Shown: positions 7,608 through 15,810, numbered from the stretch's first letter. The stretch is 64,000 nucleotides of DNA from Thermoanaerobaculia bacterium (GCA_030431255.1 JAUIJL010000002.1:372001-436000); one strand, 5' to 3'. Notes: generated by a model from the letters alone, not told the origin. A program made the numbers and translations.

Positions 7608-8131
7608 GACTCGGGTTCCTCCGGCGCAGTCGGCCCGGAAAAACGGGGCGGCGCGGACGCCCCGGTTTCCTCTTTCGTCGTCGGGGGCTCGACTCCTGCG
7701 GTCCGAGTCGTCGGAGCAGCGCCCGGGGTTGTCGCCCGGGTTGTCGTGGATAGGCGTTCCGCGCCCGCCGTCTCCACCTGAGGCCGACCCTCTCCAACAA
7801 GAGTCTGGCCATACATGGCTGACCCGGAGCGATCACCGCCGAGCCCCCTGTTTGGGTATGCCTGAGATGAGGGAATCGGGTTGAACCCGTAATCACAACC
7901 CGTGGTTTTTGGTTGATGATGCCCGACGCCCTCAGCACACCCCTCCGAGAATGAAATGGCGTTAGGAGACCCCACAGGAGCTCCCGGAGAGGTGTGCTCA
8001 AGGCGAGAGATCACGGCCAAGCCGCTTGCTTCTAGTCTTTCTAGCGCGTCGCTTCCTATGAGGAGGACTGCCAATACGCGAGGGTATTGGTGCAGCTCCT
8101 GCCAACAGGTTGAGCTGAAAAGCTCTTTCAT
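7604..8131 (-). CDS. Hypothetical protein with Pro/Thr-rich C-terminus
   Basis: A 175-residue protein with a short ordered N-terminus (MKELFSSTCWQELHQYPRVL, then a nonpolar helix VLAVLLIGSDALERL). The tail is long and low-complexity, rich in Thr, Pro, Ala and Glu, and probably disordered. It overlaps both neighbours by 4 bases (ATGA). The frame carries the smaller AGCACACC/GGTGTGCT inverted repeat. Function unknown; expression is supported only by the overlap chain. Confidence 0.45.
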   Translation of the reverse strand: MKELFSSTCWQELHQYPRVLAVLLIGSDALERLEASGLAVISRLEHTSPGAPVGSPNAISFSEGCAEGVGHHQPKTTGCDYGFNPIPSSQAYPNRGLGGDRSGSAMYGQTLVGEGRPQVETAGAERLSTTTRATTPGAAPTTRTAGVEPPTTKEETGASAPPRFSGPTAPEEPES

Positions 8132-8565
8132 GATCCACCCGCTCGCTGCGCCGCGCCACGAGCACCATGAGGCAGCGATGCGCCCGGAATACCCGCAAAA
8201 AGGACATCCAGCATAGAATCCGTCCGCTCCCGCACAGCGTCTACTAGCTCTACGGCCACACAGATCTGCTGCGAGAGCTCATCGAGGTGCTCAGGAGTCG
8301 GCTCCAAGAGCGGCCCTGTGTCGAAATCGTTTTTGCGGCTCCTCTTGATGAGGTACTCCGCGAGATCCCTGGTGCTATAGAAGCAAGTGCTCCGACTCCG
8401 TTGACCGATGATCTTTTCGGGATCGGCCTGGTTCCGATAGATCTTCCCCAACGCACCGGCCCGTTGGAGCTTGGCAACGTGTTCGGGATGGCAGCGGAGA
8501 ATCCGAGCGGCCGTGAAGCGATCGACAAGACGGAAGGCTCCGGCTAATTCCTTCTTAGTTGCCAT
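8128..8565 (-). CDS. Excisionase-like HTH protein
   Basis: The start MATKKELAGAF at 8565 has a strong AGGAGGGG site 4-8 bases upstream and overlaps the repressor stop by 11 bases. Residues about 12-65 read as a MerR/excisionase-like winged helix: FTAARILRCHPEHVAKLQRAGAL, then a short wing and FYSTRDLAEYLIKRS. Such HTH_17-type proteins act as excisionases or small regulators in integrative elements. The remaining 80 residues are helical with an Ala/Gly-rich end. The fold is likely; a role in excision is inference from the integrase in the same element. Confidence 0.55.
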   Translation of the reverse strand: MATKKELAGAFRLVDRFTAARILRCHPEHVAKLQRAGALGKIYRNQADPEKIIGQRSRSTCFYSTRDLAEYLIKRSRKNDFDTGPLLEPTPEHLDELSQQICVAVELVDAVRERTDSMLDVLFAGIPGASLPHGARGAAQRAGGS

Positions 8566-8803
8566 GAGCCCCCTCCTGGACGCCTCTTGCCGCTCGACGA
8601 ATCCATCCAAATACGTCTAGGACGTCTTGCTCGGTCAGCTCATAGCCCATGGCCAAGCGAGAAATGGTCTCGGATTCAAGGTTTGTGCGTTGCCCGCTCT
8701 CAATCTCTCTCTCAATTTTCGAGAGAGTTCCTCGATTGATCGAGCATCGCTTCTCCATCTCCTTGATGCTGATCTTCAGATCGTTGCGCCGTTTCCTCAA
8801 CAT
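8555..8803 (-). CDS. XRE-family repressor (leaderless)
   Basis: An 82-residue Cro/CI-type helix-turn-helix protein: MLRKRRNDLKISIKEMEKRC, then INRGTLSKIEREIESGQRTN as turn plus recognition helix, then TISRLAMGYELTEQDVLDVF. The ATG at 8803 is preferred over an in-frame TTG at 8839 because that TTG lies within the promoter -35 element. The predicted transcription start falls at or next to the ATG, so the mRNA is probably leaderless. It heads the leftward operon and faces a second XRE gene, as in a CI/Cro switch. Confidence 0.78.
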   Translation of the reverse strand: MLRKRRNDLKISIKEMEKRCSINRGTLSKIEREIESGQRTNLESETISRLAMGYELTEQDVLDVFGWIRRAARGVQEGAHGN

Positions 8804-8829
8804 GCAACCTACAATAAATTGTAGGTTGC
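8804..8829. promoter_or_regulatory. Operator, perfect 12-bp inverted repeat
   Basis: GCAACCTACAAT, two bases, then ATTGTAGGTTGC, with no mismatch. It directly abuts the repressor start codon and covers the -10 element and most of the spacer of the repressor promoter, so binding would block transcription. The sequence is very likely an autoregulatory operator. Which of the two divergent XRE proteins binds it is unknown. Confidence 0.8.
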
Positions 8830-8839
8830 CTACAGTCAA
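8811..8839 (-). promoter_or_regulatory. Leftward promoter of the repressor operon
   Basis: On the minus strand a TTGACT -35 (8834-8839) is followed by 17 bases and a TATTGT -10 (8811-8816). Initiation about 7 bases downstream falls at the ATG (8803), implying a leaderless message. The whole unit is interlaced with the 12-bp inverted repeat. Confidence 0.65.
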
Positions 8840-8876
8840 CCCTTTGTTTACACAATTCGACCTTCATTGCCTTATG

Positions 8877-8894
8877 GGTTGCTTTTAAGCAACC
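8877..8894. promoter_or_regulatory. Second operator-like palindrome in divergent control region
   Basis: GGTTGCTT, two T bases, then AAGCAACC is a perfect 8-bp inverted repeat sharing the GGTTGC core with the operator at 8804-8829. A third GGTTG/CAACC pair spans 8824-8841. A plausible rightward promoter has -35 TTGCTT at 8879-8884 inside this palindrome and a weak -10 TACGCT at 8902-8907. Confidence 0.6.
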
Positions 8895-8945
8895 AGTGGT
8901 CTACGCTTGCGGAACTTCTGTTAGACGTAGGAGGGTGAGGACGAA

Positions 8946-9353
8946 GTGAGTGCGGAGAAGGAGATTATGGCCGTCAAAGCGGTTGGCCCAGCCTTAGTTC
9001 GCCTACGCGACGATGCCGGAATCAGCCGAGAAGATGCCGTTGCGATCGCCAGGAACCGGGGAGCAGCTCTAACGATTGGTACCCTTGGAAACTGGGAACG
9101 CGGACGGGCCCCGAATCTTCACAAACTCCTCCACTACTTGGAGAGCCTTGGCTACACCCTCTCGGATCTTGCGCAGGCTCATTCCAAAGAGCTTGAAAAG
9201 CTCGAAGCTAGCGAGACTGAGACTGGACTAGAAGAATGGCGCCAATCGGTAGAGGAGAAGATCCGCACCAACCCCAGATACAGGGAGGCTCTAGCGGAAA
9301 CCCTTGAATCCATGGGTAAGGGGCCGGGAAAGGCTGTCGAGAATGGATCGTAG
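8946..9353 (+). CDS. XRE-family HTH protein, partner of the TPR gene
   Basis: A 135-residue protein with an N-terminal HTH: GPALVRLRDDAGISREDAVA, TIGTLGNWERGRAPNLHKLL and LGYTLSDLAQAHSKEL. A charged helical tail follows. The GTG start at 8946 is preceded by GGAGGGTGAGG; an ATG at 8967 is the alternative. The gene is divergent from the repressor and its last 11 bases overlap the next ORF, so the two are translationally coupled. It could be the Cro-like or activator half of the switch. Confidence 0.75.
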   Translation: MSAEKEIMAVKAVGPALVRLRDDAGISREDAVAIARNRGAALTIGTLGNWERGRAPNLHKLLHYLESLGYTLSDLAQAHSKELEKLEASETETGLEEWRQSVEEKIRTNPRYREALAETLESMGKGPGKAVENGS

Positions 9354-10290
9354 GACTACGATTCTTAACGAGGCGATTCAAGCTGCCCTGCTGGAGTCTC
9401 CCGAGCGCGCGCTCGGCCTATCTGAGGAAATCCTACAGAAGCCGGATGCTCGCCAGTACGAGTGCTTCCTGGCTCTGTGTTGCAGGGGTTCGGCACTACG
9501 AATTCAACACCGCCTGGTGGAAGCAGAGATTGCCTTCTATTGCGCATTGAAAGAGCTTCCTCAAGATCGCCAACTTGAGTGCGACTTCCTTGGGAAGCTC
9601 AGCTCGCTTTACCGCGAGTTTGGGAAGCTCGACAAAGCAGTCTCGATCAGCCGGAAACAGCTGCGTTTAAGCACTCAGATCTCCAAACAGCAGGAAGCTT
9701 TCGCCAAGATTGAGCATGCGATGCTGATAGCCGACCCTCTCTACTCGAGATGTGATCGCCGAGAAGCTTGGCACCTCTCCACGTCCGGACTGGCCTTTCT
9801 CTCGCCTCCACAAGATGCAAGGGAAAAACGGTATCACCGGGCAGCCCTTGAGCTGTCACTGATCTGCGCTGCTACTTCCTCGGGCCTAGAGCTGGAGCCC
9901 TACTTGAGCGCCTACGCAGTGCTTCCAACCGAGCAAGGTACTCTAGAATGCGCCTATAGGTGCTGGACTCTGGGGATAGTAGCAAGGCGGCTTGGGGACA
10001 GATCCAGCTCCGATCTGTTAACTGAGGGCGCGCGGCAATTCCTGGATTTGGGCGCACCCCTTCACTACGGATTGATCACAATTGACCGAGTGATCACCCT
10101 CCTTGTGGAGGGCGATCACTCAAGAGCGGTCACAGCAGCTGGAGATCTCTTTCCGATTCTCCCCCACCTCGACCGCACCTCAGAATGCCGAGACGCAATT
10201 CTCCGTTTACTAGGAGAGCAAGCTCTCAGCATTGCGGCCCTCACTTCGGTGAAGCGAGCCCTCGAAAAAGGGTCACGTCTCAGCCGTTAG
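9343..10290 (+). CDS. TPR-like helical repeat protein
   Basis: The start MDRRTTILNEA at 9343 overlaps the XRE stop by 11 bases. The protein has about 315 residues and is entirely helical with tetratricopeptide-like spacing: ALGLSEEILQKPDARQYECF, RIQHRLVEAEIAFYCALKEL, LGKLSSLYREFGKLDKAVSI. Repeats at the C-terminal end are more degenerate. An HTH gene fused by overlap to a TPR gene resembles a split version of an HTH-TPR sensor such as RRNPP regulators, but ligand binding is inference. No enzymatic motif is visible. Confidence 0.6.
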   Translation: MDRRTTILNEAIQAALLESPERALGLSEEILQKPDARQYECFLALCCRGSALRIQHRLVEAEIAFYCALKELPQDRQLECDFLGKLSSLYREFGKLDKAVSISRKQLRLSTQISKQQEAFAKIEHAMLIADPLYSRCDRREAWHLSTSGLAFLSPPQDAREKRYHRAALELSLICAATSSGLELEPYLSAYAVLPTEQGTLECAYRCWTLGIVARRLGDRSSSDLLTEGARQFLDLGAPLHYGLITIDRVITLLVEGDHSRAVTAAGDLFPILPHLDRTSECRDAILRLLGEQALSIAALTSVKRALEKGSRLSR

Positions 10291-10381
10291 GGTCGATTGC
10301 TCCGACGATTTCAGACGGCGGTGGGGTGACAGGCTGCACCTGGTTTCCGTTACCTGCCTTCAGACTCGTGGTAATCCGCAT
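10280..10381 (-). CDS. Possible 33-residue micro-ORF antisense to the TPR gene end
   Basis: On the minus strand ATG (10381) is preceded by AGGAGG with 8-base spacing, a near-ideal ribosome-binding site, and the frame runs 33 codons to TGA at 10280-10282. The peptide begins MRITTSLKAGNGNQVQPV, has a PPP motif and ends DPNG. Its stop lies within the last bases of the TPR gene. It has no hydrophobic signal sequence. It may be a true small peptide or a chance ORF; the site strength is the only positive evidence. Confidence 0.38.
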   Translation of the reverse strand: MRITTSLKAGNGNQVQPVTPPPSEIVGAIDPNG

Positions 10382-10669
10382 TAGTCAATCCTCCTACAAG
10401 GTCCGCCATGGCTTCATGCCATGCGCAGCCTTGCTGTGTATAGAGAATAGGACACAGCCTGAACCCAAAAGGATGAGCCCAGGCCGTTGTTTTCACAAAA
10501 GGCTAGCTTTTTTGGGAGACTAGACCTACCGGATTCCGAAACCGAACAGCATCCGTCCCCAGAAAGAGGAATCTCGGTCAAACTCGAAGATTCGAGTGAT
10601 GTCGAAAACGGACGGCTAGCCAGCGTCGACAAAATGGTTTAGCGTTCTCATTGAAAAGGAGGCTAAACG
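10382..10669. other. Non-coding stretch before the membrane-anchored gene
   Basis: The TPR gene stops at 10290 and the next rightward gene starts at 10670. Apart from the micro-ORF I see only a short CATGGC/GCCATG inverted repeat near 10407-10423, a weak AAAAG-GCTAG-CTTTT hairpin near 10497, and the AAAGGAGG ribosome-binding site just before 10670. No RNA gene or longer ORF is supported. Confidence 0.4.
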
Positions 10670-11419
10670 ATGGCGTATGAAGACCCCGACTCCGCTGGAT
10701 ACGGGATTGCAGTTCTGATTGTGGCGGTAATCGGTTTGATGCTGCTGGCAAACACGGCTAGCAGTGACCCCCTCAGAAATCCTGAAATCGGAGTTGAAAG
10801 CACTGCCGGACCTGGCGAAGCTGCCTACTCCGAAACTCTAGATCTCACTCCTACTATTGACGAGGACTACTTTGTTCTAGAGTCTGACCTTGCACCTGAT
10901 CATGGTCTCGTGGCCGGCAGGAAACTACTAGCCCTTTTCGTTCAGCGAAACAGCCCTCTGGCTATGGCTGGCCTCACGCATGGGAAGTATGCCGCGTGCG
11001 TAAAAGAAACTCTAAAGATTGGCACTTTCAGCCAAAGCATGAAGAGATACCTCTGCTTCCAAGACCTGAATAACGATCTTGCACTCGATTCGGTCTTCTA
11101 CAGGAAGGTGGACAAGCCCAAGATTACCCCCGCGAAATACCAGGTCCGAAAGGAATCAAGACCCGATCCAAGGGCGGAACGCCGCACAATGAGAGGAGAG
11201 TTGCTCTATCAAGGATCTGGAGGCGGTGTCCTAAGGCTGCTCTATAGGGAATACTCAAACTCTCTAGCCCGAGACGCTTTTAGCCAAGAGCTGAGCTACG
11301 ACCTTGAATCAACTGGGCCAACAACGATCTTCTTCCGAGGCTGTGAAATCGAAATTCTAGAGGCGGGGAATCGTGGAATCCGCTACATCGTCCACAATCC
11401 CATGAATTGGACGAAGTGA
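10670..11419 (+). CDS. Membrane-anchored protein of unknown function
   Basis: A 249-residue protein with a strong AAAGGAGG site 7 bases before the ATG. Residues 11-28 (YGIAVLIVAVIGLMLLAN) form one membrane helix near the N-terminus, and the remaining 220 residues are presumably outside. The soluble part contains conserved-looking cysteine strands (KYAACVKETL, KRYLCFQDL) and ends IEILEAGNRGIRYIVHNPM. It stops 3 bases before the convergent integrase stop. Family not recognised; as element cargo it may be an envelope or exclusion factor. Confidence 0.6.
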   Translation: MAYEDPDSAGYGIAVLIVAVIGLMLLANTASSDPLRNPEIGVESTAGPGEAAYSETLDLTPTIDEDYFVLESDLAPDHGLVAGRKLLALFVQRNSPLAMAGLTHGKYAACVKETLKIGTFSQSMKRYLCFQDLNNDLALDSVFYRKVDKPKITPAKYQVRKESRPDPRAERRTMRGELLYQGSGGGVLRLLYREYSNSLARDAFSQELSYDLESTGPTTIFFRGCEIEILEAGNRGIRYIVHNPMNWTK

Positions 11420-11421
11420 TG

Positions 11422-12765
11422 TCAAGCTTCGTGATGCCCACAAAGCCAGTCCTCCACTAGCTGTGCCGTCTCCGTCAACCGCCTAATGTTTGCATGCCGG
11501 TAGATCTGGGTAGTGCTCCGGCTCGAATGCCCGACCATGTCGCCGATCGTCGCAGCGTCCACGCCGATTTCCGGCTCGTTGTGAGCACTCACGATGGTGT
11601 GCCGCCAGGTGTAGACGATCGCGGTTTCATCCCCTGTGAGGGCAGTACCGTGTCGCTCATCGGCCGTTTCCTTGAGCAGCGTCCACATGCGATCGTACCC
11701 CCCAGTCGCCATATGCCGATTCGGATCATGCCGGCCCGGCAACAAGAAAGGGGAATTCCCGGCTAGTCGAGCCAGGATCTTCAGATCCTCCATTCGGCGG
11801 CGACCAAACGGAATCAGCCGACCCTTGATGACTTTCCGATCTCCTTTGGCCGACGGCAGATCAATGACTCGCCGATCCCACAGGATCCACTTCCGCTCAG
11901 TCTTCAGGATCTCTCCTGGCCGGCTACCATTAAACGCCATCAGCCGGATAGCCAGGAGGCTCTTTGCTCTCATGCTCGCATACAACGCCGGCGCTCCCGT
12001 TCCCTCCGCCTCATCCAAAGCCTTCGTGATCAAAAAGTCGAGCGACTCCAGCAGTGCAACAATCTCTTCCGAAGAGTAGACGTCAGTGCGGCTGCGCTCA
12101 GGATAGGGCTTCACCGCCCCGGTCGGATTCGTCCACCCCGCGGCGAACGCCGATGCCGGGATCTTTCCCCACTCCGCAGCCATATTGAAAGCGTGGCTCA
12201 AAAGAGAAAACACCCTATTGGACGTCGTTTTTGTCCTGGCCAATGACAGCTTGAGCTCCTCAAGCATCAATGGGTCGATCTTGTGCATCCACATGTGTCG
12301 CAGAGCTCGTGACTCGGTTGGCGGCTGAAACGGAAGGATGTGTTTGTTCCAACGGGTTTGGTCTTCCTTCTTCTGCTTTTCGCTCTTCACCGTCAACCGC
12401 TGGTAGAGAGGAGCGAAATCCTCCAACGTGATCGCCTCAGCCTGAGCAACCTCGAGCGGATTCGGTTCGTGCTTCCGTGCCGCCTCCTCCACCTTCGAGC
12501 GAATGGCCAGCGCTTCCTTTCGAGCCTTGTCGAGGGGTATGCTCGCGACAAGTCCCAATCGCTGATAACGTGGACGTCCGTTCCAGCGGTAGCAGACAAA
12601 ATACTCCCTCCGCCACTCGTCATGCCGATCCCGCCGGACACGAAGACAAAGACCCGAAAAAGTCTCTCTCAGCCACGGATTCCTTTTGGGATCCTCAGGG
12701 GTCCATCTCAGCACTCGCTCTCGGGTCAGCTTTGCGGTAGAAGCCACATCTCGCCTCCAGTCCAT
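11422..12765 (-). CDS. Tyrosine recombinase (integrase)
   Basis: A 447-residue site-specific recombinase of the P4-integrase type. The N-terminal arm-binding region is followed by a SAM-like core-binding domain (about 120-220) and a catalytic domain. Catalytic features are Arg in NGSRPGEIL, the box II sequence YTWRHTIVSAH and GHSSRSTTQIYRH with the nucleophilic tyrosine. The start at 12765 follows CCAGGAG. It lies 160 bases from the tRNA-Thr 3' end and reads away from it, the classic layout of an element integrated in a tRNA gene. It integrates and, with an excisionase, removes the element. Confidence 0.92.
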   Translation of the reverse strand: MDWRRDVASTAKLTRERVLRWTPEDPKRNPWLRETFSGLCLRVRRDRHDEWRREYFVCYRWNGRPRYQRLGLVASIPLDKARKEALAIRSKVEEAARKHEPNPLEVAQAEAITLEDFAPLYQRLTVKSEKQKKEDQTRWNKHILPFQPPTESRALRHMWMHKIDPLMLEELKLSLARTKTTSNRVFSLLSHAFNMAAEWGKIPASAFAAGWTNPTGAVKPYPERSRTDVYSSEEIVALLESLDFLITKALDEAEGTGAPALYASMRAKSLLAIRLMAFNGSRPGEILKTERKWILWDRRVIDLPSAKGDRKVIKGRLIPFGRRRMEDLKILARLAGNSPFLLPGRHDPNRHMATGGYDRMWTLLKETADERHGTALTGDETAIVYTWRHTIVSAHNEPEIGVDAATIGDMVGHSSRSTTQIYRHANIRRLTETAQLVEDWLCGHHEA

Positions 12766-12923
12766 TCCCGGTAAACTCCTGGTAAACGATCGTAACCCAA
12801 ATTGGCTGTTTTTGGCTGTTTTTTAGGCATACCAAAACTAGCTCTTCGAGTACCACAAAGCACCCGTAATGACCTTAAAGCCTTAGAAACTGCGTGTTTT
12901 TTGGAGATTTGGAGAAAAAGAAA

Positions 12924-12998
<75 letters not shown>

Positions 12999-13079
12999 CC
13001 GATGGGACTGCTAGAACCGCGTCCCGAGGACGGGGATTTTAGGGCATCGGTCGGTTTGTGGCAAGGCCGGTTTCCGGGT

Positions 13080-13640
13080 TTATTCTAGGCGCCAGACGAA
13101 GCGCACTTCGTAGGCGTCGTTGTTGGGCGAGGGGCGCGGCAGGTATCGATAGCGGATGTCTTTGCAGCCGGACAATTCGAGCCCCTGTTGGGTCCAGCCG
13201 ATGATGCCTTCGACCATTCCGATGTCGGGGAAGCTCAGGTTTTTCAGCCAGATGCGGCAGCGGCCGGGCTCGGTTCTGGCTTCGACTCGACCGAAGTCGT
13301 GGAAAAGCTGCCAGATGTTGCCGGCTTTGGCCAGCAGGAAATCCGGATCTCCGGGTCTGACGAAGGAGTCGTAGGCGCCCCGCAGCTGGAGGCCGGCGGC
13401 GAAGTAACCCATTTTCCGGGTCAGGCGATGGTCGCCGTCTCCCAGCTCTCGGTCGATCAGATCCACGAGCTTGCTGAAGACCTCGCGGCTGTACCAAGCT
13501 CCGGGCAGGATGCCTCCCTCGAGCAGGGTCCGTTCTTCGGCATCGAGGTGGGACCACACCGTTGCCCTACCCTCTTCTCCGAAGTGGGTGTCCAAAAACG
13601 CCAGACGCGCCAGAAATGTGGATCCTTTGAGATTCGCCAT
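13080..13640 (-). CDS. TIGR02265 / DUF2378-like protein
   Basis: The 186-residue protein has the pattern of a family best known from myxobacteria: KGSTFLARLAFLDTHFGEEG, LLEGGILPGAWYSREVFSKL, then IWQLFHDFGRVEARTE and a C-terminal Cys-containing strand. The family has no defined biochemical role; a link to signalling or a V4R-like small-molecule-binding fold has been suggested by fold resemblance. Divergent from the epimerase gene. Confidence 0.6.
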   Translation of the reverse strand: MANLKGSTFLARLAFLDTHFGEEGRATVWSHLDAEERTLLEGGILPGAWYSREVFSKLVDLIDRELGDGDHRLTRKMGYFAAGLQLRGAYDSFVRPGDPDFLLAKAGNIWQLFHDFGRVEARTEPGRCRIWLKNLSFPDIGMVEGIIGWTQQGLELSGCKDIRYRYLPRPSPNNDAYEVRFVWRLE

Positions 13641-13773
13641 GTGGGGGGATCAACCAAATTGGGCCGGAATTTTGGGATCTTAGCTCAAAACTCAGCCCAG
13701 ATGTACGTGGCCACTGAGATCGATAAACTGATGTTCCACTCGGCAATCGAATGCCGCTCGACGAGGAGCTCCC

Positions 13774-14688
13774 GTGACACAGACAGCAGCGACAGACTGT
13801 CCACCGCGACGGATCGCGATCAGCGGGGCCGGTGGGCTGATCGGCCATCGGCTTTCTCAGGTCTTGGAAGCCCGTGGGGATACGGTGGTGCCCCTAGTGC
13901 GCCCCGGTAGCCGACGCCAAGGCATCGCCTGGGATCCCGAAGGGTCCTTGGAACCGTCCGCCTTGGACGGTATTGACGCGGTGGTGCATTTGGCTGGTGA
14001 GTCCATTGCCGGCTATTGGTCTGAGGCCAAGAAAAAACGCATTGCGGATTCTCGTCGATGGGGCACTTGGAGCATTGCCGGAGCTGTGGCCGCAAGCGAG
14101 CCCGCGCCTCGGTTGATCTGCGCTTCGGCCATCGGTTTTTACGGCGACCGGGGCGACACCGTATTGGACGAGAGCGCGGAGCCGGGGAAAGGTTTCCTCG
14201 CGAGCGTTTGCGAGCTGTGGGAGGACGCCGTGGAGCCCATGAAGGAAAAGGGCTTGCCGACGACCCACCTGCGTTTCGGCGTGGTGCTCTCCACGGATGG
14301 TGGTGCCTTGGCGCAGATGCTGACCCCTTTCAAGCTCGGGCTCGGCGGACGGGTGGGCAGCGGACGACAATGGATGAGCTGGATTCACCTGGAAGACGCG
14401 GTCGCTGCCATTTGCCTCGCCCTCGACGATGCCGATCTGAACGGGCCGATCAATGTGGTGGCCCCCAACCCCGCCCGCAATCGCGATTTCACCCAAAGCC
14501 TCGGCGAGGCCCTTCACCGCCCGACCTGGATTCCCGTGCCGTCGATCGCGGTCAAGACCGCCCTGGGTGAAATGGGCAAGGAGCTGCTGCTGGCGTCCAC
14601 GCGGGTGGAGCCCAAACGCTTGTCGGAATCGGGATTCGGATTTAAATTCCCGAATCTCGACGACGCGCTCGCCGATCTGCTGGCCTGA
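13774..14688 (+). CDS. TIGR01777 family NAD(P)-dependent epimerase
   Basis: A 304-residue SDR-type protein. GTG start with GAGGAG 5 bases upstream. The Rossmann dinucleotide loop is ISGAGGLIGHRL, followed by DAVVHLAGESIAGYWSEAKK, SASAIGFYGDRG with the YxxxG-type signature of the YfcH/TIGR01777 group, GVVLSTDGGALAQML and WIHLEDAVAAICLAL. These cytoplasmic proteins are predicted sugar-nucleotide or quinone-type epimerases, and the substrate is unknown. It lies 42 bases upstream of the dioxygenase, probably in one transcript. Confidence 0.88.
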   Translation: MTQTAATDCPPRRIAISGAGGLIGHRLSQVLEARGDTVVPLVRPGSRRQGIAWDPEGSLEPSALDGIDAVVHLAGESIAGYWSEAKKKRIADSRRWGTWSIAGAVAASEPAPRLICASAIGFYGDRGDTVLDESAEPGKGFLASVCELWEDAVEPMKEKGLPTTHLRFGVVLSTDGGALAQMLTPFKLGLGGRVGSGRQWMSWIHLEDAVAAICLALDDADLNGPINVVAPNPARNRDFTQSLGEALHRPTWIPVPSIAVKTALGEMGKELLLASTRVEPKRLSESGFGFKFPNLDDALADLLA

Positions 14689-14730
14689 TCAGGCTCTAAA
14701 CCGGCCGTCGGCAAATTACGAAAGGAACCC

Positions 14731-15741
14731 ATGAAACCGATTGAAGATCCCACGCTGTGGGTCGGCTCCGAGCTGTCCCGGCGCGAAGACTGGCAACACA
14801 CCCTCACCCCGCCGGAACTCGCTGAGATCGAATCCGCTTTGCAGCAGATCAAAGTGCGGAGCTTGGAGATGGAGGCGATAGAGGCCGACGACTTCCCGCT
14901 CCCAACGTTCGGGCCCCGGCTGCTCAAGGCTCGCCAGGACCTCGAAACCGGCAGCGGCAGCTTTTTCTTGCACGGTTGGCCCGTGGACCGGCATTCGGTG
15001 GAAGACAACCGTTTGGCGTTTTGGGGTTTGTCTCGCCACCTGGGCACGCCGATCTCCCAAAGCGCCAAGGGCGAGAAGATCTTCGACGTCACCGATTCCG
15101 GCTTCAAGGTCGGGCACCCCAAGGCCCGTGGCCCCAATACCCGCAAGGGTCTGAGCTTCCATTGTGACCGCTGCGATGTCATTGGTTTCATGTGCCTTCG
15201 CCGGGCCAAAGTCGGCGGTGAAAACCTGTTGGTCAGCTCCGCGGCGGTGCACAATCGCATCTTGGAGACCCGGCCGGAGCTGCTCCAACCCCTCTACGAG
15301 CCTTGGTATTACCGAACCCACAATGTGGACACGGGCAATGACGACCCCTGGTGCAAGCAGCCGATCTTCGCGGTCCACGACGGCCGATGGGTCGCCTATA
15401 TCCTGCGGGTATTGATCGACCGGGCCTACGAGATGGACGAGCTACCGGACATGACACCCCTGCAACGGCAAGCCCTGGACTATTTGGACGAGGTCTGCGC
15501 GGATCCCGACCTGCACTATCGGTTCATGCAAGAGCCGGGCGACCTGCTTTTCGTCAACAACTTCGTGAATTTCCACTCGCGCACGGAATTCGAGGATCAC
15601 GACGATCCGGAGCAGAAACGGTTGCTGTTCCGAATCTGGCTGTCGATGCCCAATAGCCGCGCCCTGCCGCCGCTATTCTCCGGCGCCTTCGGTGCTACCG
15701 AGGCCGGCGCGATTCGGGGAGGCATTCACCCGCCGAGGTGA
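14731..15741 (+). CDS. TauD/TfdA-like Fe(II)/2-oxoglutarate dioxygenase
   Basis: A 336-residue protein with the double-stranded beta-helix iron site: SFHCDRCDV supplies His-x-Asp, NNFVNFHSRTEF supplies the distal His, and LLFRIWLSM the 2-oxoglutarate-binding Arg. The N-terminal part contains GSFFLHGWPVDRHSVEDNRL. Relatives hydroxylate small molecules such as taurine or amino-acid-derived compounds; nothing here reveals the substrate. It ends at a bidirectional terminator. Confidence 0.85.
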   Translation: MKPIEDPTLWVGSELSRREDWQHTLTPPELAEIESALQQIKVRSLEMEAIEADDFPLPTFGPRLLKARQDLETGSGSFFLHGWPVDRHSVEDNRLAFWGLSRHLGTPISQSAKGEKIFDVTDSGFKVGHPKARGPNTRKGLSFHCDRCDVIGFMCLRRAKVGGENLLVSSAAVHNRILETRPELLQPLYEPWYYRTHNVDTGNDDPWCKQPIFAVHDGRWVAYILRVLIDRAYEMDELPDMTPLQRQALDYLDEVCADPDLHYRFMQEPGDLLFVNNFVNFHSRTEFEDHDDPEQKRLLFRIWLSMPNSRALPPLFSGAFGATEAGAIRGGIHPPR

Positions 15742-15776
15742 TCCGCTACGGGCCCAAGCGAAGACCTCGCTATGAA

Positions 15777-15810
15777 AAAAGGCGGACGGCCCGAGAGCCA
15801 TCCGCCTTTT
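15777..15810. terminator. Bidirectional intrinsic terminator
   Basis: AAAAGGCGGA, GGC, 6-base loop, GCC, TCCGCCTTTT with one C-A mismatch forms a GC-rich stem flanked by A and T tracts. It lies between the convergent dioxygenase and IPTL-CTERM-like genes and can serve both. Confidence 0.8.

Noticed and set aside
10414-10632. 72-residue minus-strand ORF upstream of the membrane-anchored gene
   Set aside because: No ribosome-binding site; Ser-rich random composition.
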